This document shows positions 1-8,169 of a stretch of DNA of 34,184 bases, one piece after another. The notes beneath the pieces were generated by a model, which worked only from the letters and a program-made list of their open reading frames with translations, did not search any database and was not told the DNA's origin. Source of the stretch: Erysipelatoclostridium sp. An173 (lineage in GTDB: Bacteria > Bacillota_I > Bacilli_A > Erysipelotrichales > Coprobacillaceae). Made by a program: the position numbers and the translations under genes. The number at the start of each line of letters is the position of its first letter. Within the stretch, counting starts at the first letter, position 1. Location: NCBI RefSeq assembly GCF_002160495.1, contig NZ_NFKR01000028.1, forward strand, positions 1 through 34,184, in the 5' to 3' direction.

Positions 1-1
1 A

Positions 2-1699
2 AAACACAAAACAAGCGGAACATATAATATCCATGCATATGTCTATACAAATGGTAAAATGATCAAGCTTAGCGAAACAACAGTAGAAGTAAGTAAACCA
101 GAAGTGATAATGACAACAACAGATATCTCGACAGGAGTATTCAGAATAGATGCAGAGATAACGAATATACCAAACGGGTTAAAGAAGGTACAGATACCAG
201 TATGGAGCAATGAAGATCAAAGCGACATTATCTGGTATACAGCAACTGAAAATGATGAAAATCATTACAGTGTAACAGTCAATATAAGCAATCATTCAGG
301 GAATTTTGGAAATTATTATTACAGCTGCTATACAACGACCAATACTGGAATTTTTACAGGATGTAATAATAAGTCAGTTATGATAGAAATATCTGGATTG
401 GATTTGGCTGTAAATGTAAATGAGAGTGAAACTAGTGCTAACGTTACACTAAGCGGGATTAATCTTGATGCGTTAAATGGCAGTGTTAGGTTTGCAATAT
501 GGTCAGAAGAAAACGGACAAGACGATTTAATATGGTATGATACAAATAGATTAGCAAATAACTATGTAATTAATTTTGATATTAAAAATCATAAAACATT
601 TGGTAAATATTTCGTACATGCATATGCGATAATTAATAATCGTGCTCTTAAATTAAGTGAAACAGAATTTAGTATTAGTAAAACTGCAACAACTAGCGCT
701 TCTATTAGTAGTGAAGTGCGAAATGCTGGTAAGTTTGTTATATCAATTCAAACATCAGCTTTGTCAGGAATAGATAAAGTTGAGGTTCCTGTATGGTGTG
801 ATGATAATCAAAATGATATTTTTTGGTATACCGCACAAAAAACTTCTGAAAATAATTATCAAGTAACGGTTGATATAACTAATCATAAATATCATTATGG
901 TGATTTTAAATATCACATTTATACTACTATGGGAAATGGTATTAGAACAAACACGTATCAAGCAAATTATAATTTTATTGTTGAAAATTATATTAGTGTA
1001 AGTAGAATAGGTCAGGGAAGATACCAAGTAGCTTTACATAATCCAATTGGTGATAATATCTCAAGTGTTTTAATACCGACATGGAGTAAAACTAATGATC
1101 AAGATGATTTGGTTTGGTATACTGCAAATAATATTGGAAATAATGTTTGGGCAACTGAAATATCAACAAGAAACCATAAGGATAGTGGTGAATTCATCTC
1201 ACATGCATATATTGTTATAAATGGAGTACAAACTAATGTTGCTCAAAAAACTTATACAATTCCACAATCAGATTTTTTAACCGGAATGGATTTGAAGGCA
1301 CAGGGTTATACTAGTAAAACTAATTATCTTATTTTAGTTGACAGAAGTACTCATACTGTAGGTGTTTATCATGGGTCATACGGTAATTGGAATAAGGTTC
1401 ATGAGTATCTATGTACTGTAGGTGCTCCATCAACTCCAACAGTAGTTGGTGATTTTGCAATATATAGAAAAGGGCGTTATTTTGATTCTGGCGCATCTAG
1501 ATGTTTCTATTATTCAGCTTTCTATGGTGGTTATTATTTCCATTCAGTATTATATTATAAGGATAATGAACCATTAAGAATTATGGATGGTAGATTAGGA
1601 ATGAATTTATCACATGGATGTATTAGACTTCAGGTAGATAACGCAAAATGGATATATGATAATTGTCCAATTGGAACAAGGGTAATAATTTATAATTAA
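2..1699 (+). CDS. L,D-transpeptidase (YkuD) with GBS-Bsp-like repeats, 5' partial
   Basis: Secreted cell-wall protein that probably forms 3-3 cross-links in peptidoglycan or attaches to it. The frame is open from base 2 with no stop, and the residues before the first ATG (position 59) already match the end of a repeat unit (NHKxxG...HAY-type), so the gene begins left of the window and 59 is not its start. At least four repeats of roughly 95 residues are visible, each with a W-S/C-x(3-4)-Q-x-D-hydrophobic-W-Y core and an NHK/NHS-x-x-G-F/Y segment, the hallmark of GBS-Bsp-like repeats. The last ~140 residues are a YkuD catalytic domain with the SHGCIRL signature; the catalytic Cys codon is at 1619-1621. 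The missing part should hold the signal peptide and more repeats. Ile codons shift from mainly ATA in the first visible repeat to mainly ATT further on. Family assignment is firm; the substrate is inferred from the family. Confidence 0.9.
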   Translation, partial: KHKTSGTYNIHAYVYTNGKMIKLSETTVEVSKPEVIMTTTDISTGVFRIDAEITNIPNGLKKVQIPVWSNEDQSDIIWYTATENDENHYSVTVNISNHSGNFGNYYYSCYTTTNTGIFTGCNNKSVMIEISGLDLAVNVNESETSANVTLSGINLDALNGSVRFAIWSEENGQDDLIWYDTNRLANNYVINFDIKNHKTFGKYFVHAYAIINNRALKLSETEFSISKTATTSASISSEVRNAGKFVISIQTSALSGIDKVEVPVWCDDNQNDIFWYTAQKTSENNYQVTVDITNHKYHYGDFKYHIYTTMGNGIRTNTYQANYNFIVENYISVSRIGQGRYQVALHNPIGDNISSVLIPTWSKTNDQDDLVWYTANNIGNNVWATEISTRNHKDSGEFISHAYIVINGVQTNVAQKTYTIPQSDFLTGMDLKAQGYTSKTNYLILVDRSTHTVGVYHGSYGNWNKVHEYLCTVGAPSTPTVVGDFAIYRKGRYFDSGASRCFYYSAFYGGYYFHSVLYYKDNEPLRIMDGRLGMNLSHGCIRLQVDNAKWIYDNCPIGTRVIIYN

Positions 1700-1728
1700 A
1701 AGGGGCTTAAAATGAAATAAGCCCTTTT
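1698..1728. terminator. Hairpin shared by two convergent genes
   Basis: The stem AAAGGGGCTTA (1699-1709) pairs with TAAGCCCTTTT (1718-1728), with one G-T wobble and the loop AAATGAAA. A-rich and T-rich flanks on the two sides let it act in both directions, for the transpeptidase gene and for the PAP2 gene that converges on it. Confidence 0.8.
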
Positions 1729-1750
1729 AAATTGATTTATTAGTCAATTA

Positions 1751-2227
1751 TTAAATTATATTTATTACAAAAGCAATTATAATACTAGCAGCGACATCAG
1801 TAATGTAATGAACACCAGATAATAATCTAACGATAGTAATTGTTCCGGCTAATGTTGAAAGCAGAAGCCCCATATTAGGACCGTAATGTAATACAGCTAA
1901 AGCAATGGAAACAGATAATGCAACATGGATGCTTGGAAAAGAGCGTCCTTTTTTTCTGCTGCCATCGATTGGGGTTAAATCATATTTTTCTGAAGGACGT
2001 TTTCTATCAATAATAATTCTTAATATGACAGTAATGATAAGAACAGCTATCGGTTCTGAAGTTAATACTAACATGCTTCCGGATTTATTAAGAAAAATTT
2101 TTAGTAAAAATAGCGAGTAGAATATCGCTACTACGTAAGGACAGAATTTTGATGCAAAATGAACACATGATTTTATAAAAGAGTGGTTCCACATAAATTT
2201 ATTTATACTAGTATAAAAGAATTTCAT
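1751..2227 (-). CDS. PAP2-family membrane phosphatase
   Basis: Integral membrane phosphatase of the type-2 phosphatidic acid phosphatase family, 158 residues. The three PAP2 motifs are present: R70-x6-R77-P78 (Arg where Lys is usual in motif 1), P98-S-I-H101, and R134-x5-H140-x3-D144. Hydrophobic stretches near residues 30-46, 58-74, 103-135 and 145-158 suggest four to five membrane spans. The start is set by GGAGGT four bases before the ATG at 2227; a TTG four codons upstream would begin inside that ribosome site and is rejected. Members of this family recycle undecaprenyl pyrophosphate or dephosphorylate phosphatidic acid or phosphatidylglycerol phosphate. Next to a polysaccharide locus that uses undecaprenyl carriers, carrier recycling is plausible, but the substrate cannot be read from the sequence. 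Confidence 0.88.
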   Translation of the reverse strand: MKFFYTSINKFMWNHSFIKSCVHFASKFCPYVVAIFYSLFLLKIFLNKSGSMLVLTSEPIAVLIITVILRIIIDRKRPSEKYDLTPIDGSRKKGRSFPSIHVALSVSIALAVLHYGPNMGLLLSTLAGTITIVRLLSGVHYITDVAASIIIAFVINII

Positions 2228-2231
2228 AAAT

Positions 2232-2237
2232 ACCTCC
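2232..2237 (-). promoter_or_regulatory. Ribosome site deciding the PAP2 start
   Basis: GGAGGT on the minus strand lies four bases before ATG 2227-2225. It overlaps the codons after the upstream TTG, so it can only serve the ATG. Confidence 0.8.
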
Positions 2238-2312
2238 AATGAGATTTATATGTATATTATACAATATTTATTGATATAAACAATCTAAATGAGGGTTTAA
2301 ACTGATAAAAGA

Positions 2313-2341
2313 TAGAAATAATAAGTGTATTAAGGTATAAT
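2313..2341 (+). promoter_or_regulatory. Candidate promoter of polysaccharide unit A
   Basis: TAGAAA (2313-2318, 4 of 6 to the -35 consensus), 17 bases, then a perfect TATAAT (2336-2341). The first gene starts at 2368 behind GAGGTGG (2357-2363), so the leader would be only about 20 bases. Confidence 0.55.
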
Positions 2342-2367
2342 TAGGCTAGAATTGTCGAGGTGGAATA

Positions 2368-3732
2368 ATGAATCGAAAATTAATGCCAATTATGTTATTT
2401 GTAATTGAAGTAGTAATGTACTATTTTATTTGTTTATATTTTGCAATGGACATAGAGCTGATTGTAGGATCAGGTATTTTATATTTTTTATTTATGTTTA
2501 TATATGGACATTATTCTTTAAAAACATGTTTGATATGGAATGAAATAAGACAACTAGCTAAATCAAGTTTTTGTTTTTATATTGCTTTATTAGTATTAGT
2601 TCCTAGATCAACTGGTTATGAAAGAAGAATGCATTTAACTATTATGGTTATTTCTATGTTTTTTATCAGTTTATTGGCATCTAGATTTTTAAGAATAGCT
2701 TTTAGAGAACAGTTTGCAAGAAAAACATTAGTAATTGGGACAGGATATGAAGCTGCACGATTAGGTAAGATTTCCAATAATAACCGTTTTGCATTAACAG
2801 AAGTAAAAGGTTATGTTGATATTAATTATACTGATCAGTTATATGGTTTTAAACAGGAAAATCTAATAAAAAAGAGTCCTGTTTATGGTTATTGTGATAT
2901 GGATAAAGCTATAGATGCTTTAAATATTGAACAAATTATTATTGCTATTCCTGAAGCTGATCAGCAGGTAATAGATAAAGTTATGAGTGATATTCATGGA
3001 AAAGTTGAATCTGTAAAATATTTACCTGATGTAAATGGTACAATGACTTTTTCATCTGAAGTTCAAGATTTTGACGGTCAATTATTAATTGCAACATCTA
3101 ATGATAAGATGAGTGTGTTTGATCGTGCTTTTAAACGTATAATAGATATTATGGCAGGATTAGCAGGAGTTATTACATTAATCCCTTTAACAATATTTGT
3201 AAAATATAAATATGTAAAAAGTGGCGATCATGATAGTATCTTTTTTTCTCAAGAAAGAATAGGAAAAGATGGGAAATTAATAAAGATTTATAAATTTAGA
3301 TCAATGGTTCCTAATGCAGAAGAAGTGCTTGAACGCTTAATGGAAGAAGATCCAGCGATAAAAGAGGAATATTTGACCAATAAAAAATTAAAACATGATC
3401 CTAGAATTACACCAGTAGGAGATTTTTTAAGAAAAACATCATTAGATGAATGGCCACAGTTTTATAATGTATTAAAAGGTGAGATGAGTTTTATTGGTCC
3501 AAGACCATATTTACCTCGAGAAAAGGAAGATATGGGGCAGTTTTATGATTCTATTATTAAACTAAAACCCGGAGTAACTGGTATGTGGCAAGCTAACGGG
3601 AGAAGTGATGTTGAGTTTAGTTATCGTTGTAAATTAGATGATTACTATTATCATAATTGGTCAATTTGGCTAGATTTTACAATTATGTATAAAACTGTTA
3701 AAAGTGTAGTTTATGGAAAAGGTTCATTATAA
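2368..3732 (+). CDS. Undecaprenyl-phosphate sugar-1-phosphate transferase (polyprenyl initiating enzyme)
   Basis: Starts the repeat unit or primer by moving a sugar-1-phosphate from a UDP-sugar to undecaprenyl phosphate at the inner membrane face. At 454 residues it has the two-part build of WbaP/CpsE-like enzymes: N-terminal hydrophobic helices (about residues 5-110), a Rossmann-like middle (about 118-245), one more hydrophobic segment (about 257-275), and a C-terminal bacterial sugar transferase domain from about residue 252. Catalytic landmarks are K309-F-R-S-M, the Asp-Glu pair D360-E361 followed by W-P-Q-F-x-N-V-L-K-G, and the SFIGPRP segment. It is the first gene of the locus, with ugd 15 bases downstream. 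The sugar (Gal, Glc or a modified GlcNAc) cannot be told from motifs alone. Confidence 0.92.
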   Translation: MNRKLMPIMLFVIEVVMYYFICLYFAMDIELIVGSGILYFLFMFIYGHYSLKTCLIWNEIRQLAKSSFCFYIALLVLVPRSTGYERRMHLTIMVISMFFISLLASRFLRIAFREQFARKTLVIGTGYEAARLGKISNNNRFALTEVKGYVDINYTDQLYGFKQENLIKKSPVYGYCDMDKAIDALNIEQIIIAIPEADQQVIDKVMSDIHGKVESVKYLPDVNGTMTFSSEVQDFDGQLLIATSNDKMSVFDRAFKRIIDIMAGLAGVITLIPLTIFVKYKYVKSGDHDSIFFSQERIGKDGKLIKIYKFRSMVPNAEEVLERLMEEDPAIKEEYLTNKKLKHDPRITPVGDFLRKTSLDEWPQFYNVLKGEMSFIGPRPYLPREKEDMGQFYDSIIKLKPGVTGMWQANGRSDVEFSYRCKLDDYYYHNWSIWLDFTIMYKTVKSVVYGKGSL

Positions 3733-3747
3733 AGGATAGGTGAAAAG

Positions 3748-4914
3748 ATGAAAATTGCAGTAGCAGGAACAGGTTATGTTGGTTTAAGTATTGCAGTCTT
3801 ATTAGCACAACATCATGAAGTTGTAGCATTAGATATAATTAAAGAAAAAGTAGATATGATTAATAATCGTATTTCTCCGATTAAAGATAATGAGATAGAA
3901 GAGTATTTAAAAAATAAAAACTTAAATTTAAAAGCTACATTAGATAAAAGTGAAGCATTTGAAAATTCTGATTTTATAGTTATTAGTACACCTACTAATT
4001 ATGATCCAGATAAAAGCTATTTTGATACTTCTAGTGTTGAAGATATTATTCAATCGGTAAAAGATATGAATTTAAAAACAACGATGGTTGTTAAATCAAC
4101 TGTACCGGTTGGTTTTATTGAAGATATGAAAAAGAAGTATGGTATAAATAATATTATGTTTTCACCTGAATTTTTAAGAGAAGGAAAAGCTCTGTATGAT
4201 AATTTATATCCCTCAAGAATTATTGTGGGTGAAAAAAGTGAAAGAGCAAAAAGGTTTGCTTTATTATTGCAAGAAGGAGCGATTAAGGAAGATATACCAG
4301 TATTATTTACCGGAAGTACTGAAGCTGAAGCAATTAAACTATTTGCTAATACATATTTAGCCATGAGAGTATCTTATTTCAATGAATTAGATACATATGC
4401 AGAAATAAGAGGATTAAATACTAAAGATATTATTGAAGGTGTAGGATTAGACCCTAGAATAGGTAATCATTATAATAATCCGTCATTTGGTTATGGCGGA
4501 TATTGTTTACCTAAAGATACTAAGCAATTGAAGGCTAATTATAAAGATGTACCAGAAAATTTAATTAGTGCAATAGTTGAAAGTAATCGAACTAGAAAAG
4601 ATCATATAGCAAAGATGATAATGGATAAAAATCCTAATGTTGTTGGAATTTATCGCTTAACAATGAAAACAGGAAGTGATAATTTTAGAGCTTCTTCTAT
4701 ACAAGGAATTATGAAAAGAATCAAAGCTAACGGGATAGAAGTTGTGGTATATGAACCAACATTAAATGAAGAGAGTTTTTTCAATAGTAGAGTAATTAAT
4801 AATTTAGATGAATTTAAATCAATAAGCGATGTTATTGTAGTAAATCGCATGAATGATGAGTTAAATGATGTGAAAGATAAAGTTTATACACGTGATTTGT
4901 ATAATAAGGATTAA
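3748..4914 (+). CDS. ugd: UDP-glucose 6-dehydrogenase
   Basis: Oxidises UDP-glucose to UDP-glucuronate with two NAD+ in the cytoplasm, supplying an acidic sugar donor. The 388-residue length is typical of the short bacterial Ugd class. The N-terminus has the NAD-binding GTGYVGLS motif (residues 7-14), the middle has STVPVG and the SPEFLREG segment, and the catalytic Cys is C253 in the [10 protein letters not shown] motif. The [14 protein letters not shown] stretch is the usual substrate/dimer helix. GDP-mannose dehydrogenase is a close relative, but the SPEFLREG and length pattern favours UDP-glucose. It is co-directional and tightly packed behind the initiating transferase, so glucuronate (or a product such as galacturonate) is probably in the polymer. 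Confidence 0.92.
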   Translation: MKIAVAGTGYVGLSIAVLLAQHHEVVALDIIKEKVDMINNRISPIKDNEIEEYLKNKNLNLKATLDKSEAFENSDFIVISTPTNYDPDKSYFDTSSVEDIIQSVKDMNLKTTMVVKSTVPVGFIEDMKKKYGINNIMFSPEFLREGKALYDNLYPSRIIVGEKSERAKRFALLLQEGAIKEDIPVLFTGSTEAEAIKLFANTYLAMRVSYFNELDTYAEIRGLNTKDIIEGVGLDPRIGNHYNNPSFGYGGYCLPKDTKQLKANYKDVPENLISAIVESNRTRKDHIAKMIMDKNPNVVGIYRLTMKTGSDNFRASSIQGIMKRIKANGIEVVVYEPTLNEESFFNSRVINNLDEFKSISDVIVVNRMNDELNDVKDKVYTRDLYNKD

Positions 4915-4932
4915 AATGAAAGAGGGAAAAGA

Positions 4933-6108
4933 ATGCCAAGAGTAAGTATAGTTATGCCTAATTATAATGGTGCACAATATATAAAAGAATCAATAGATAG
5001 TGTATTAAATCAAACTTATAAAGATTATGAATTAATAATTATTGATGACTGTTCTACAGATAATTCAAAGGAGATTATTAATTCATTTTCTGATAGTCGA
5101 ATTATAAAAATTTTTAGTGAAAAAAATAGACATGTTGCATATACAGCTAATTTAGGGTTTAAATCTGCTAAAGGCGAATATATTGCAAGGATTGATAGTG
5201 ATGATGTATGGGAGAATGATAAATTAGAAAAACAAGTTAAATACATGGATGAAAATCCTGAATGTGGAGCTTGTTTTACAAGAGTAAATATAATTGATGA
5301 AAACAGTAAAAAAGCAAACGAAAAATACCCCGATATTGATTTCTTGTTTAATCATGAGGAAAATAAATCTTCTAAAGAATGGATACATTATTTTTTTGAA
5401 AAAGGAAATTGTTTATGCAATCCCTCAGCATTGATAAGAACAAATATTTTAGATAAAGTAGGCAGAAATTATAATGTTGCTTGCGTTCCGGCACAAGATT
5501 TTGATATGTGGGTTAGACTGGTTATAAAAGCACCTATTTATATATTGGAAGAACGGCTTACAAATTATAGATGGACAAATTCAGAGGACAAAATTAGTGG
5601 AAATGATGCAAGTAGTGAAATAGCTTTTTATAATATTCATACGTTAATAAGAAAGAATATATTTGATTATATGACTGATCAAGAATTTAAAGAATATTTT
5701 AGCGATTTTTTTAAAAATTCTAATTCATCATCTAAAATTGAATTAGAGATTGAAAAGGCACTTATATTACTTAGATTTTCGGATATATCAAGTATGCGAT
5801 GGTTAGCGTTAGAAAAATTTGAAAAGCTTTTGAAATATCCTGAGTGTGTTGAGGTTTTAGAAACTAAATATAATTTTAATTTAAAAGAATTTTATAAATT
5901 ATATCGTGTAAGCAGTTTTAATGATATTGCAGTTTTAAAGACTAGCAGTATGTTAAAAGAAGAAAATATGTGTTTAAAAAATGATATAGAAAATTATAAA
6001 TTAAAATTAAATGAGTATAGTGAGGAACTAACAAAAATCGTTAATTCTACTTCATGGAAATTGACTAAGCCGCTAAGAAAAGTTATGAGCATTTTATCAC
6101 ATAAGTAA
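4933..6108 (+). CDS. GT2 glycosyltransferase with C-terminal coiled tail
   Basis: Cytoplasmic GT-A fold glycosyltransferase of family 2, 391 residues. It opens with VSIVMPNYNGAQYIKESIDS, continues with IIDDCSTDNS, and has the metal/nucleotide motif D88-S-D-D91. The acceptor half contains QDFDMW (a QDxDxW/ED-type catalytic base region). The last ~50 residues are lysine/glutamate-rich with heptad-like leucines and end in STSWKLTKPLR, a tail often seen on polysaccharide GT2 proteins and thought to mediate membrane or partner contact. It lies 18 bases after ugd; the next gene has its own promoter. Donor and linkage are not predictable. Confidence 0.88.
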   Translation: MPRVSIVMPNYNGAQYIKESIDSVLNQTYKDYELIIIDDCSTDNSKEIINSFSDSRIIKIFSEKNRHVAYTANLGFKSAKGEYIARIDSDDVWENDKLEKQVKYMDENPECGACFTRVNIIDENSKKANEKYPDIDFLFNHEENKSSKEWIHYFFEKGNCLCNPSALIRTNILDKVGRNYNVACVPAQDFDMWVRLVIKAPIYILEERLTNYRWTNSEDKISGNDASSEIAFYNIHTLIRKNIFDYMTDQEFKEYFSDFFKNSNSSSKIELEIEKALILLRFSDISSMRWLALEKFEKLLKYPECVEVLETKYNFNLKEFYKLYRVSSFNDIAVLKTSSMLKEENMCLKNDIENYKLKLNEYSEELTKIVNSTSWKLTKPLRKVMSILSHK

Positions 6109-6169
6109 ACAAGATAATATGTTGTTATTTAATAAACGATGACTGGTATATTTGATGTTTGGTAAAAAT

Positions 6170-6199
6170 TTGACATTTATATAAAAAATGAAGTAAAAT
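6170..6199 (+). promoter_or_regulatory. Internal promoter ahead of the ABC exporter
   Basis: A perfect TTGACA (6170-6175), 18 bases, then TAAAAT (6194-6199), about 50 bases before the ATP-binding gene and inside the 143-base gap after the preceding glycosyltransferase. It would let the exporter be expressed apart from the first three genes. Confidence 0.65.
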
Positions 6200-6251
6200 G
6201 CAATAGATTATTGTATATGTAGAAATATCATTAATAGCAAAGGAGACTACT

Positions 6252-7376
6252 ATGGAAAACAATCAGAATGCTATTGAAGTTAGAAATATGAGTAAAGATT
6301 TTAAATTAGTTTTTGATAAACCAACAACACTAAAAGAAAGACTAGTTTTTTGGAATAGAGAGAAACCACAATGGCATCATGTTTTAAAGAATATAAATTT
6401 GGATATAAAAAAAGGTGATACTGTTGCTTTGGTTGGAACAAATGGAAGTGGAAAATCTACTTTATTGAAGTTAATGACTAAAATTTTATATCCAACAAAA
6501 GGAACTTTAGAAACTCAGGGAAAATTAACATCATTATTAGAGTTAGGAGCAGGATTTCATCCTGATTTTACAGGGCGTGAAAATATATATTTTAATGCTT
6601 CGATATTTGGTTTAACAAGAGCTGAAATAGATAAAAGAATAGATCAAATTATTGAGTTTTCAGAGTTAGGAAGTTTTATAGATAATCCTGTAAGAACCTA
6701 TTCATCAGGAATGTATATGCGATTAGCTTTTTCAGTTGCAATAAATGTTGATGCTGAAATTTTATTAATTGATGAAATACTTGCAGTAGGTGATCAGCAT
6801 TTTCAGGAAAAATGTTTTGCAAAATTAAGAGAATTACGAGATAGTGATAAAACTATTGTTATTGTTTCACATAGTTTAGATATGATAAGAAAACTTTGTA
6901 CTCGTGCTGTATGGATTTATAAGGGTGAGATTAAGGCAGATGGAGCGCCTAATGAAGTAATCGATATGTATTTGGATCAGGTTATTAAAGATCATGCTAG
7001 TGAGCATAAAGATTATAAAGCTGAAGATGTAAATTGTATTTTAACTATTGAGACACCTGTTGAAGGAGAAATAAAAAAAACAAGGGATACATTAAAAGTA
7101 TCAGGTTGGGAAGTGAGCAATACATATAATAGTAAGGTAGATATTTATTTTGATAATAAATATATAGATCAAGCTAAAAGAACAAAAAGAAACGATGTAT
7201 TAATGCATTACCAAGAGGCAAATGGTGGCGCTAGTATGAATGTTAATGCTGGCTGGGAATTAGAAATTCCTACTGAAGGATTAAAGGGTGAACATAAAAT
7301 ATTTGTTAAAGTAAGTGATGGTAATACTATTATCGCTGAAAAAGAAGTTAAAATAAATATTGAGGACAAAGAGTAG
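6252..7376 (+). CDS. Polysaccharide ABC exporter ATP-binding protein (Wzt/TagH type) with Ig-like tail
   Basis: Cytoplasmic ATPase that drives export of an undecaprenyl-linked glycan with the next gene's permease. Motifs are Walker A G62-TNGSGKST70, signature Y150-SSGM154, Walker B ILLI-D174-E175 and switch His207 in IVSH. The LLELGAGFHPDFTGREN and RTYSSGMYMRLAF segments are typical of the Wzt/TagH/RfbE subfamily. After the ATPase (to about residue 240) there is an extra beta-rich domain (about 262-370) with an SGW motif and a VDIYFDNK strand. That pattern is like the Ig-like 'GW' modules of secreted Gram-positive amidases, and it does not look like the usual Wzt C-terminal sequence. Wzt-type C-terminal domains can bind the finished polymer, so a recognition role is plausible. 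Start ATG follows AAAGGAGAC. Confidence 0.92.
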   Translation: MENNQNAIEVRNMSKDFKLVFDKPTTLKERLVFWNREKPQWHHVLKNINLDIKKGDTVALVGTNGSGKSTLLKLMTKILYPTKGTLETQGKLTSLLELGAGFHPDFTGRENIYFNASIFGLTRAEIDKRIDQIIEFSELGSFIDNPVRTYSSGMYMRLAFSVAINVDAEILLIDEILAVGDQHFQEKCFAKLRELRDSDKTIVIVSHSLDMIRKLCTRAVWIYKGEIKADGAPNEVIDMYLDQVIKDHASEHKDYKAEDVNCILTIETPVEGEIKKTRDTLKVSGWEVSNTYNSKVDIYFDNKYIDQAKRTKRNDVLMHYQEANGGASMNVNAGWELEIPTEGLKGEHKIFVKVSDGNTIIAEKEVKINIEDKE

Positions 7377-7385
7377 GTAAAGCAT

Positions 7386-8168
7386 ATGAAATTAATAAAA
7401 AATTTATATCAATATCGTGAATTACTTAAATCGAATATAAAGAAAGAAATACGTGGTAAATATAAAGGGTCTATTTTAGGAGTTTTGTGGTCTTTTCTTA
7501 ATCCTTTGTTAATGGTAATGGTTTATTTTTTAGTATTTCCATTTTTATTTAGAAATACAGTTGATAATTATTTGGTTTATCTGGTAATAGGTGTTATCCC
7601 TTGGAACTTCTTTACTACTACAATGAACCAGGGAATAATGACTATAAGAGTTAATGAAGGAATAATAAAAAAAGTATATTTTCCTAGAGAAATTTTACCA
7701 ATTTCAGTTGCGACAAGCGGATTAGTAAATTTCTTTATCTCATCAATTATCATGGTTCTATTTTGTTTATTTGGTGGTGTTGGATTATCATGGCATATCT
7801 TATTATTCCCAATTTTTGCATTAGTGCAATATTTTATTACTTTAGGATTAGTGCTAGGGTTAAGTGCAATAAATGTATATATTAAAGATACAGAATATAT
7901 CGTTCAATTTTTTGTTAATATGTTATTTTATGGTACACCAATTCTTTATGATATAAGCACATTTGATACTTTTCCAGCAATGTTAATGAATATAATTAAT
8001 TTGAATCCATTTAAACATTTAATGGTAATTTATCGTGATTTATTTATGTATCATAATTTACCTGATTTAGGTGCTGTTTTGTATGTATTTATTATTGCAA
8101 TAATTTGTTTTTTATGCGGATTAGCTATTTTTAGAAAGCTTGAAAAAGGTTTTGCAGAGGAGGTATAA
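7386..8168 (+). CDS. Polysaccharide ABC exporter permease (Wzm/TagG type)
   Basis: ABC-2 type membrane subunit, 260 residues with about six hydrophobic spans (near 35-55, 64-80, 108-130, 140-165, 172-192 and 230-250). The N-terminal KSNIKKEIRGKYKGSILGVLWSFLNP is the characteristic amphipathic start of Wzm/TagG permeases, and IVQFFVNMLFYGTPILY is a conserved mid segment. It sits nine bases after its ATPase. Two such subunits plus two ATPases would form the exporter channel for the lipid-linked glycan. Its stop is one base before the start of the next gene, which implies translational coupling. Confidence 0.92.
   Translation: MKLIKNLYQYRELLKSNIKKEIRGKYKGSILGVLWSFLNPLLMVMVYFLVFPFLFRNTVDNYLVYLVIGVIPWNFFTTTMNQGIMTIRVNEGIIKKVYFPREILPISVATSGLVNFFISSIIMVLFCLFGGVGLSWHILLFPIFALVQYFITLGLVLGLSAINVYIKDTEYIVQFFVNMLFYGTPILYDISTFDTFPAMLMNIINLNPFKHLMVIYRDLFMYHNLPDLGAVLYVFIIAIICFLCGLAIFRKLEKGFAEEV
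8156..8164 (+). promoter_or_regulatory. Ribosome site deciding the start of the first double-GT2 gene
   Basis: AGAGGAGGT lies five bases before ATG 8170, inside the last codons of the permease gene. The longer frame from TTG at 8140 has no comparable site and would overlap the permease by 29 bases. Confidence 0.8.
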
Positions 8169-8169
8169 A

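Noticed and set aside
764-1027. Minus-strand open frame of 87 codons inside the transpeptidase gene
   Set aside because: Antisense to well-conserved repeat units, no ribosome site, low-complexity Ile-rich translation typical of AT-rich shadows.
1905-2120. Plus-strand open frame opposite the PAP2 gene
   Set aside because: The minus strand carries all three PAP2 motifs and a strong ribosome site; this frame is its shadow.
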